Shown here: one piece after another, positions 23,274 through 30,087 of the stretch
Numbering within the stretch: the first letter of the stretch is position 1
How the letters are laid out: each line of letters begins with the position of its first letter
Origin: Firmicutes bacterium UBA4795
GTDB taxonomy: Bacteria > Bacillota > Desulfotomaculia > Desulfotomaculales > Nap2-2B
Direction: 5' to 3'
DNA length: 37,808 nucleotides
Assembly: GCA_002402825.1 (NCBI GenBank)
Contig: DHGP01000017.1
Span: forward strand, 1-37,808
Position numbers and translations under genes: made by a program
The notes under the pieces: model-generated
Database searches by the model: none
What the model was told of the DNA's origin: nothing
Seen by the model: only the letters and a program-made list of their open reading frames with translations

Positions 23274-24971
23274 GTGAGCGGCTTGAAAGTGGAGGATTTG
23301 ATTCTCGCCGGCGACGAAAAGCTTGCCGAAATTAAGGCAAACCAGGAAAAATGGTTAGAAGAGCGCCAAAAAATAAAAGACCGTCCGGATAAATTTGAAA
23401 CAGTTTCCGGTATGTCTGTTAATGATCTTTATACTCCTTTAGATCTTAAAAATTTTGATTACCAAAAAGATTTGGGTTTTCCAGGTCAATATCCTTATAC
23501 CCGGGGAGTACAGCCCAATATGTACCGGGGACGTTTATGGACTATGCGTCAGTTTGCTGGTTTTGGAACAGCCAAAGATTCAAATCAACGTTATAAGTAC
23601 CTTTTAGCCAAAGGGCAAACGGGGCTCAGTGTTGCTTTCGACATGCCTACAATTATGGGTTATGATAGCGACCATCCTCGTGCCCTGGGAGAAGTAGGCC
23701 GAGTAGGGGTGGCCATTGATTCTCTCCAGGACATGGAGACTCTTTTTAGCGGTATTCCTTTGGATAAAATCAGCACCTCCATGACTATTAATGCCCCGGC
23801 AGCTATTTTATGGGCCATGTATATTGCCACCGGAGAAAAACAAGGGGTTCGTTCAGAGCAGCTTACCGGAACCATTCAAAATGACCTCTTAAAAGAATAT
23901 ATTGCCCAAAAATCTTGGATTTTTCCTCCCGAACCTTCTTTACGAATTATTACTAACATTTTTGAATACGCTTGCCAATACGTTCCCCGCTGGAACACCA
24001 TTAGTATTAGTGGCTACCACATTCGGGAAGCAGGCTCCACCGCAGTGCAGGAACTGGCCTTTACTTTAGCTGATGGTTTTGCTTATGTCGAAGCAGGCAT
24101 TAAAGCAGGTTTAAACGTTGATGACTTTGCTCCCCGTTTATCCTTTTTCTTTAACGCCCACATGGATTTTTTTGAGGAAGTAGCTAAATATAGAGCTGCC
24201 CGCCGGATTTGGGCCCGTCGCATGAAAGAAAAATACGGAGCCAAGAACCCGCGTTCCTGGATGCTGCGTTTTCACACCCAAACCGCCGGCTGCAGTCTTA
24301 CCGCCCAACAACCCGAAAACAATATTATCCGCACAGCTTTTGAAGGCTTAAGTGCTGTCATGGGCGGAACACAATCACTGCATACTAACTCCATGGATGA
24401 AGTATTAGCCCTGCCTTCGGAAAAAGCCGTGGAAATTGCTTTACGCACCCAACAGATTATTGCTTACGAAACTGGAGCAGCGAACGTTATTGATCCTTTG
24501 GCCGGTTCCTATTTCGTAGAAGCTTTAACTAATAAAATGGAAGAAGAGGCGGAAAAATATTTTGCGGAAATTGAGCAGCGGGGCGGTGTTTTAGCCTGCA
24601 TTGATCAGAACTTTTTCCAACAAGAAATTGCTGATGCTGCTTACAGTTACCAAAGAAATATTGACGCTAAAGACCGTATTTTGGTAGGGGTTAATGAATT
24701 TGTTAATCCTGACGAAAAAATAGAAATAGACCTTTTAAAAATTGACCCCCAGGTGGAAAAAGACCAGGTAGCCAGGTTACAAAAATTACGTCGTGAAAGA
24801 GATAACATTAGAGTTAACGAAACATTGGATGCCTTGCGCCGGGCTTTTCAAGGTAGTGAGAACGTTATTCCTTACATTTTGGATTGCGTGAGAGCTTACG
24901 CTACGGAAGGCGAAATAATTCAGGTAGGACGAGAAGTTTTTGGTGAATACAGAGAAAAACCTGTTTTTTAA
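23274..24971 (+). CDS. icmA: B12-dependent acyl-CoA mutase large subunit, isobutyryl-CoA mutase-like
   Basis: This 565-residue TIM-barrel subunit is close to the methylmalonyl-CoA mutase family (GLSVAFDMPTIMGYDSDHP, GTIQND, HTQTAGCSLTAQQPENN). Using Propionibacterium numbering, Tyr89 of true methylmalonyl-CoA mutase is Phe94 here (MRQFAGFG), and Arg207 is Gln212 (KEYIAQKSW). The radical-stabilising His244 is kept as His249. Phe plus Gln is the isobutyryl-CoA mutase signature, and the length (IcmA is about 566) agrees. Such an enzyme interconverts isobutyryl-CoA and n-butyryl-CoA, which would feed the butyryl-CoA spiral encoded nearby. Substrate is inferred from these residues. GTG start with AAAGGGGTG upstream. 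The B12-binding subunit follows after 29 nt. Confidence 0.85.
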   Translation: MSGLKVEDLILAGDEKLAEIKANQEKWLEERQKIKDRPDKFETVSGMSVNDLYTPLDLKNFDYQKDLGFPGQYPYTRGVQPNMYRGRLWTMRQFAGFGTAKDSNQRYKYLLAKGQTGLSVAFDMPTIMGYDSDHPRALGEVGRVGVAIDSLQDMETLFSGIPLDKISTSMTINAPAAILWAMYIATGEKQGVRSEQLTGTIQNDLLKEYIAQKSWIFPPEPSLRIITNIFEYACQYVPRWNTISISGYHIREAGSTAVQELAFTLADGFAYVEAGIKAGLNVDDFAPRLSFFFNAHMDFFEEVAKYRAARRIWARRMKEKYGAKNPRSWMLRFHTQTAGCSLTAQQPENNIIRTAFEGLSAVMGGTQSLHTNSMDEVLALPSEKAVEIALRTQQIIAYETGAANVIDPLAGSYFVEALTNKMEEEAEKYFAEIEQRGGVLACIDQNFFQQEIADAAYSYQRNIDAKDRILVGVNEFVNPDEKIEIDLLKIDPQVEKDQVARLQKLRRERDNIRVNETLDALRRAFQGSENVIPYILDCVRAYATEGEIIQVGREVFGEYREKPVF

Positions 24972-25000
24972 GTATTGAAGAAGAAAGGAAAGATAATTTA

Positions 25001-25405
25001 ATGGCTAGGGTTCGGGTATTAATGGCTAAACCGGGCTTGGACGGACACGACCGGGGCGTAAAAGTAGTGGCCCGTGCTTTAAGAGATGCCGGGATGGAAG
25101 TAGTTTATACGGGCCTGCACCAAACCCCGGAAGAAATTGTCGAGGCAGCAATCCAGGAAGACGTAGATATAGTTGGACTAAGTATTCTTTCCGGAGCTCA
25201 TATGACTTTAATTCCACGGGTGAATGAACTCCTTAAAGAAAATGGGGCTTCTGATATTGTAGTCATAGGAGGAGGGACCATACCGGAAGAAGATGTTTTG
25301 GCTTTAAAAGAAGGTGGTTGGGCAAAAGAAATATTTACCCCCGGCACACCTTTGGAAAATATTGTAGAATGGATTAATTCTCATGTAAAGAGCAAAGATA
25401 ATTAA
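25001..25405 (+). CDS. icmB: B12-binding small subunit of the acyl-CoA mutase
   Basis: A 134-residue cobalamin-binding domain with the DxHxxG motif DGHDRG (14-19; His16 is the lower cobalt ligand), GLSILSGAH and GGGTIPEED. It pairs with the large subunit just upstream. A split 565 + 134 residue arrangement is seen in isobutyryl-CoA mutase (IcmA/IcmB) and in archaeal-type methylmalonyl-CoA mutases. No G-protein chaperone (MeaB) or epimerase follows. The gene ends tail-to-tail with the coiled-coil gene, overlapping it by 4 nt. Confidence 0.9.
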   Translation: MARVRVLMAKPGLDGHDRGVKVVARALRDAGMEVVYTGLHQTPEEIVEAAIQEDVDIVGLSILSGAHMTLIPRVNELLKENGASDIVVIGGGTIPEEDVLALKEGGWAKEIFTPGTPLENIVEWINSHVKSKDN

Positions 25406-26817
25406 GCGGTTTGTTTTAAATACCGCTGGAAAAAGGAAAATATTATTAGAATAAGTTTAACTAAAGGATTTTTAAGCAGGGCTTTGTGTTTTTGATTTTC
25501 TTTTTTGAAAAAAGTTAATTCTTTTTGGATTAAAAGAAGAGAACGTTGCTGTTCCTGTTCTTTTTCTAAAACTTCCTTTAGCGAATTATTTAAAAAATCA
25601 ATTTCAGACTGGTACTGACGCCCTTCTTGAACTGTTTTTTCTTGAGACCGTTCCAGTTTTTGACGCAACTCAACAATTTCATTTTGTAATTCTGCAATAC
25701 GGGTAGTATAATGCTCCTTTAAATTTATCATTTCTATATTGTTCTTGCGTTCATTATCTTCCTTTTCTTGAATTTTCGTAGCTAATAAGGCTATATTACT
25801 TAAGCTATCTTTTAAGGCTTTCCGTAACTCTGTTCTTTCGTTTTCAGCGGTACGGGTTCGTTCTACCCAAAGCCTGCACTGGTAAAGAATGCTGTTGGCT
25901 TTAGCCTCAAGTTTATTAATGTGTTCCCGGTAGCGAAATATTTCCTTTTTACGCAAAGATAAAAGCAAATCCTTTTCGGCCATTTGAGTAACCAGATATT
26001 CTTGCCGGTAATTATCTTCTGTCTTTTGGGCCAAAGCAGCAGCCACTTCCTGGTGGGCTATATTTACCTCGTGAAGCTGTTTTTTCAGTAAAATTAATTT
26101 GTTTCGCCAGTATCCTCTTTCTTTATTACGGCGTTCTCTTTGCTTTTTTAAAGCCAAAAGATAACGGTCAATCAGTCTTTCGTAAGCCACCCGGATGGCG
26201 GGTTCATACACCCAAAGTTCCTGATTTCTTAGTTCAAAGTAAGGGTACTTTTGCAATACCTCCTTTACGGCAGGTAAGTTTGTCCTCCGCCAGGAATATA
26301 TAAATTCAAAAATTTGGGGTAAGTTAAGACCCGCTGGATGCTTTTTTAAGGCTTTAATTACTAGATGCTTTACCGAATAATTCGCCGCTTCCACAACCCA
26401 TTGGGTAAAACCCCAATAATCATTATCCAGCTGAATAAAACGACCATCAGAAATTAAATTTGCCTCTTCAGCCACTAAACGGCGTATCTTTTTATTTTTA
26501 TTTTTATTTTTTCCGGTAAACTTATTATTAAATATTTCTTTAATGTTTAAAGGTTGTCCGTGTTTTAAAAATAACGTATAAAAATCATCGTTACAACGTA
26601 ATCCCTCGGTATTAAGGCGCCACACATTTTCCGAAACCAAATAAAAACAAGGGTGCTGTTGCAAACAAAGGCCAATTCTTTCTTCAACCTGGGCTAAACT
26701 ATAATCTTTTAACATTTTCTGATGAATATAGGGTGCTAATTCCGCTACCGTCATGCTCTCAAAAAAATATAAATTTTTTTTAAGTTCATCAGTCAAGGAA
26801 AACAGTTCTCCGTTCAC
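25402..26817 (-). CDS. Unrecognised protein: three winged-helix-like repeats, long coiled coil, C-terminal hydrophobic tail
   Basis: This 471-residue protein matches no family I can name. The first 205 residues contain three repeats of about 68 residues. Each ends in an aromatic beta-hairpin motif F-x7-W: FYLVSENVW (58-66), FIQLDNDYW (127-135) and FELRNQELW (194-202), each preceded by a helical stretch. This resembles degenerate winged-helix (HARE-HTH-like) modules. From about 208 to 445 it is a highly charged coiled coil. The last 20 residues are hydrophobic (VKLILIIFSFFQRYL), which could be an amphipathic or membrane anchor. No enzyme motif is seen. GTG start with GGAAGG upstream. It is transcribed alone from a sigma-H-like promoter. 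One possible role is tethering DNA or protein to the membrane; this is inference only. Confidence 0.75.
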   Translation of the reverse strand: MNGELFSLTDELKKNLYFFESMTVAELAPYIHQKMLKDYSLAQVEERIGLCLQQHPCFYLVSENVWRLNTEGLRCNDDFYTLFLKHGQPLNIKEIFNNKFTGKNKNKNKKIRRLVAEEANLISDGRFIQLDNDYWGFTQWVVEAANYSVKHLVIKALKKHPAGLNLPQIFEFIYSWRRTNLPAVKEVLQKYPYFELRNQELWVYEPAIRVAYERLIDRYLLALKKQRERRNKERGYWRNKLILLKKQLHEVNIAHQEVAAALAQKTEDNYRQEYLVTQMAEKDLLLSLRKKEIFRYREHINKLEAKANSILYQCRLWVERTRTAENERTELRKALKDSLSNIALLATKIQEKEDNERKNNIEMINLKEHYTTRIAELQNEIVELRQKLERSQEKTVQEGRQYQSEIDFLNNSLKEVLEKEQEQQRSLLLIQKELTFFKKENQKHKALLKNPLVKLILIIFSFFQRYLKQTA

Positions 26818-26859
26818 TTTAAGTCTACCTTCCTTTTTTCGGATTATATATATTTAATT

Positions 26860-26886
26860 ATTCACTGGAAATAACTGTTTTCCTGC
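26860..26886 (-). promoter_or_regulatory. Sigma-H-like promoter for the coiled-coil gene
   Basis: On the minus strand, GCAGGA (26886-26881), 17 nt, GAAT (26863-26860) followed by AATTAAA. It lies 43 nt ahead of the GTG start. This is the best match to the sigma-H consensus among the five sites, with AGGA and GAAT both exact. Confidence 0.55.
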
Positions 26887-27050
26887 TTATATAGGGAAGA
26901 AAAATCCACAATTTTCCTACAAGCATCACCAATATTACGGCTAAAATTACTAAATTTAATTTCGGGCGACCAATTATACTAGAATATGTCAATGAATTCT
27001 GAAGCTATCGTAAAAAGGAATTAAGGAGATGAATTTACCTTCCTACAAGG

Positions 27051-28511
27051 TTACTGAAAACTATAATTAGGCGCTTCCTTAGTAATTACTACATCATGAG
27101 GATGGCTTTCCTTCAGTCCAGAAGGAGTAATCCGGATAAAGACAGTTTTAGTTTTTAGCTCCTGAATATTTCTGACGCCACAATAACCCATTCCTGCCTT
27201 TAAACCACCAATTAATTGATATATGGTATCTGACATAGGCCCTTTGTAGGGTACCCGGCCTTCTACTCCTTCCGGAACAAGCTTTTCTTCTTCTTCTTCT
27301 TGAAAATACCGGTCTTTACTTCCTTCTTTCATCGCTCCTAAAGAACCCATACCACGGTACGTTTTGTAACTGCGTCCTTGATAGATTTCAGTCTCACCAG
27401 GGCTTTCTTCTGTTCCGGCAAACAAGCTACCAATCATTACCACATCAGCCCCTGCGGCAATGGCTTTAGTTATATCACCTGAATATTTAATTCCTCCATC
27501 GCTAATAATCGGAATATTATATTTTGCTGCTTCAGTTGCACATTCATAAATGGCCGTTATTTGGGGGATACCAGCACCGGTTACTACTCTGGTAGTGCAA
27601 ATTGCCCCAGGACCTACGCCTACCTTAACTGCATCAACTCCTGCCTTAACCAGGTCCTTGACTCCTTCCGCCGTAGCAACATTGCCTGCTACCACAACCA
27701 GTTCCGGATATTTGCGTTTAATTTTAGCTATTGCTTCAATTACATTTTGTGAATGACCATGGGCCGTATCTATTACCGCCACATCTACCTTAACTTTTAC
27801 TAACTCGTCCAGTCGTTCCATGCTGTCTTTCCCTACCCCTATGGCAGCAGCCACTAAAAGCCGGCCGCGCTTATCCCGTGCCGAGAAAGGGTGCTGCCGT
27901 GCTTTTTCAATATCTTTTATGGTAATTAAACCTTTCAAATTAAAGTTTTCATCCACCAGAGGTAATTTTTCGATCTTATGGTGTTGTAAAATCTTTTTTG
28001 CTTCGTTTAAAGAAGTACCTACTGAAGCAGTAATTATTTTTTCTTTAGTCATAACCTGTCCTATGGTTTGGCTATAATCTTCTTCAAAACGTAAATCACG
28101 GTTGGTTATAATGCCTACCAGCTTACCGTTAACGGTAACTGGAATGCCGGAAATATGGTAACGCTCCATTAAAACCAGCGCTTCACTGATAAGATTTTCA
28201 GGGGAAAGATAAATTGGGTCGGTAATAACCCCGTGTTCTGAACGCTTTACCCTATCTACCTCCTGCGCCTGGCGCTCAATAGACATATTTTTATGAATAA
28301 CCCCAATTCCTCCTTCTCTAGCGATAGCGATGGCCAGGCGGCTATCGGTAACCGTATCCATGGCCGCACTCATTAAAGGAATATTTAATTTGATATTCGC
28401 ACTTAAATAAGTGCTCACGTCTATTTCACGAGGTAAAACTTTAGAACTGGCCGGAACCAATAAAACATCGTCAAAAGTTAAACCAATTTTTTTAAACTTT
28501 TCGGAATACAA
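27051..28511 (-). CDS. guaB: IMP dehydrogenase
   Basis: This 486-residue enzyme oxidises IMP to XMP with NAD+, the first committed step of GMP synthesis. A TIM barrel is interrupted by two CBS domains (about 95-205). The catalytic loop GVGPGAICTTRVVTGAGIPQ holds Cys305, and the flap GSLGAMKEGSKDRYFQ and the N-terminal LTFDDVLLVPA are typical. The start is TTG, with GAGGGAG about ten bases upstream. It lies 31 nt after hypE on the same strand and may be read with it. No purine riboswitch-like fold was recognised in that short gap. Confidence 0.97.
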   Translation of the reverse strand: MYSEKFKKIGLTFDDVLLVPASSKVLPREIDVSTYLSANIKLNIPLMSAAMDTVTDSRLAIAIAREGGIGVIHKNMSIERQAQEVDRVKRSEHGVITDPIYLSPENLISEALVLMERYHISGIPVTVNGKLVGIITNRDLRFEEDYSQTIGQVMTKEKIITASVGTSLNEAKKILQHHKIEKLPLVDENFNLKGLITIKDIEKARQHPFSARDKRGRLLVAAAIGVGKDSMERLDELVKVKVDVAVIDTAHGHSQNVIEAIAKIKRKYPELVVVAGNVATAEGVKDLVKAGVDAVKVGVGPGAICTTRVVTGAGIPQITAIYECATEAAKYNIPIISDGGIKYSGDITKAIAAGADVVMIGSLFAGTEESPGETEIYQGRSYKTYRGMGSLGAMKEGSKDRYFQEEEEEKLVPEGVEGRVPYKGPMSDTIYQLIGGLKAGMGYCGVRNIQELKTKTVFIRITPSGLKESHPHDVVITKEAPNYSFQ

Positions 28512-28542
28512 AAGACCAACTCCCTCGAAAAAAATTTAATAT

Positions 28543-29559
28543 TTAGCAGATGCGAGGTAAAGGGGCGCCGGTTAGCATATTTATTTTTCTAGTGCCGCCA
28601 AAGGTGGTTTTTAAATATACATTACCCCGGGTGTTTTTTGCCGCCACTTCACCAACTATATTGGCTTGACTTCCCAATTCATTTTCCTTTAAAAGCCGAA
28701 CGACTTTTTCTGCTTCTTCAGGGGCAACCACAACTAAAAATTTCCCCTCGCAAGCCAGATACAAAGGGTCCAAACCCAGAAAATCAGCTATTGTACGCAC
28801 TGTTTCGTTTACCGGTATGTTTTCTTCAACCAGCCAAAAATCAACCCGGGCTGCCTGGGCAACTTCTTTTAACACGGTGGCCAGACCGCCCCGGGTTAAG
28901 TCCCGCATAAATTTAATCCCGGTTGATTTATTCAAAAGCTTACTTATAAGCTGGTGGAGAAAAGCACAATCACTTTTTATTTGATTATTTAAACCCAGCC
29001 TTTCTCTTTGGGTTAGAATAGCTAAACCATGATCGCCTAAACTCCCGTTAACAATTAATTTATCTTTTTCTTCTATGCGGTGGTAGCCTAAATCTATTCC
29101 TGACGGAAGATAACCAATGCCAGTGGTATTAATAAATATTTTGTCGGCCTGATTACGGGGAACTACTTTGGTATCGCCAGCAATAATTTTTACGCTAGCC
29201 TCCTTGCAGGTATGAGCCATTGATACAACTACCTTTTCCAAATCAGCCATTAAAAGACCCTCTTCGATAATAAAAGCGGCCGTCAGGTAAAGAGGAATGG
29301 CGCCGCTTACGGCTAAATCGTTAATTGTACCGCAAACGGCTAGCTTACCAATATCTCCCCCCGCAAAAAAAATCGGGTCAACCACAAAAGAATCGGTGGT
29401 TAGGGCTAAATTTTCCGAAGCGCCGGGAAAAATCGCCGCGTCAGAAAAAGTACCTAAAATTTCATTATAAAAATAACGGGAAAAAAGCCCTTCAATAAGT
29501 TCATGGGTTAAAAGGCCCCCATCTCCGTGGGCCAATAAAATACTTTGGTTGTTTTGCAC
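28543..29559 (-). CDS. hypE: [NiFe]-hydrogenase maturation protein HypE
   Basis: A 338-residue PurM-like ATPase ending in the diagnostic PRIC, whose C-terminal Cys338 receives the carbamoyl group and is dehydrated to a thiocyanate. That group becomes the CN ligand of the [NiFe] active site. HGDGG (11-15), TTDSFVV and GGDIGKLAVCGTINDLAVSG are family blocks. GTG start with AAGGAG upstream. HypE normally closes a hypABFCDE cluster; here no other hyp gene is next to it. The DNA immediately upstream carries a transposase remnant and another gene relic, which suggests that a rearrangement isolated it. Confidence 0.95.
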   Translation of the reverse strand: MQNNQSILLAHGDGGLLTHELIEGLFSRYFYNEILGTFSDAAIFPGASENLALTTDSFVVDPIFFAGGDIGKLAVCGTINDLAVSGAIPLYLTAAFIIEEGLLMADLEKVVVSMAHTCKEASVKIIAGDTKVVPRNQADKIFINTTGIGYLPSGIDLGYHRIEEKDKLIVNGSLGDHGLAILTQRERLGLNNQIKSDCAFLHQLISKLLNKSTGIKFMRDLTRGGLATVLKEVAQAARVDFWLVEENIPVNETVRTIADFLGLDPLYLACEGKFLVVVAPEEAEKVVRLLKENELGSQANIVGEVAAKNTRGNVYLKTTFGGTRKINMLTGAPLPRIC

Positions 29560-29695
29560 TGCTTGCTCCTTTTCCTAAAGATAAACTTTTTTTATTTTAT
29601 CACGGAAAAATTTTAAAGAAAAGACCAGGTAATGTACATTATGTGATTGTTCTGTAAAAATGTCACTGGTGTTAGATGGAAAGGAGATATTATCA

Positions 29696-29837
29696 ATGAC
29701 CCAAAAAGAAAGGAACAAGCTGTATATTGCCCATTGCCTAATTGACGGTAAAATTACTTTTCAAGTGAAGCTGCTGTAGTTTCTTGTCTTAAGCGAACGC
29801 CAGTTAAAACGAGATTCGAGAAGGAGGTGGACAAACA
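29696..29837 (+). pseudogene. Transposase N-terminal remnant with frameshifts
   Basis: With an intact ribosome site (AAAGGAG), an ATG at 29696 opens MTQKERNKLYIAHCLIDGKI and stops at 29779. The DNA after it continues the helix-turn-helix of an ISNCY-like transposase if small indels are corrected (EAAVVLGLSERQLKR, then IREGGGQTLI). The rest of the gene is gone. This and the next relic account for most of the 528-nt gap between hypE and the flavoenzyme gene. No terminal repeats were found. Confidence 0.6.
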
Positions 29838-30087
29838 TTGATTTCATTATTTCACTTGTGCCAGTAAAAAATGCATAAGCTCTTATATCCCGGAAAAATT
29901 TAGAATAAGATATTCTTTCATATATCTATAGCCCCCGTAAATTTGCAATCTTTGGTAAGCTATCCGGTTGGCCATTTCACAAACCCAATACTTTCCCATA
30001 GATACTTCTTGAACAATATTTTTGTCGCTTACATGATCAACCAATAACTTTTCTAAAATGAGGAACTCATCAGAAAAACTTGACTTT
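29838..30087 (-). pseudogene. C-terminal remnant of an acyl-CoA dehydrogenase
   Basis: Minus-strand translation from just beyond the flavoenzyme stop gives NIVQEVSMGKYWVCEMANRI, then QIYGGYRYMKEYLILNF. This is the typical C-terminal domain of acyl-CoA dehydrogenases. After one missing T in a T-run the frame shifts and continues FRDIRAYAFFTGTSEIMKSM, which includes the family's GTSEI motif. About 280 N-terminal residues are absent, and the 3' end abuts the transposase relic. It is therefore a dead fragment. It differs from the intact acd in this window (MGKYW and TGTSEIMK versus MAKLY and EGTSEVQR), so it is not a simple duplicate. Confidence 0.75.

Noticed and set aside
26916..27050. Repeated TTCCTACAAG in the gap between the coiled-coil gene and guaB.
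   Set aside because: Only 10 nt repeated twice, with no symmetry or relation to a promoter.
27028..27069. A 13-codon plus-strand frame starting MNLPSYKV next to AAGGAG.
   Set aside because: AAGGAG abuts the ATG with no spacing, and the frame runs antisense into guaB.
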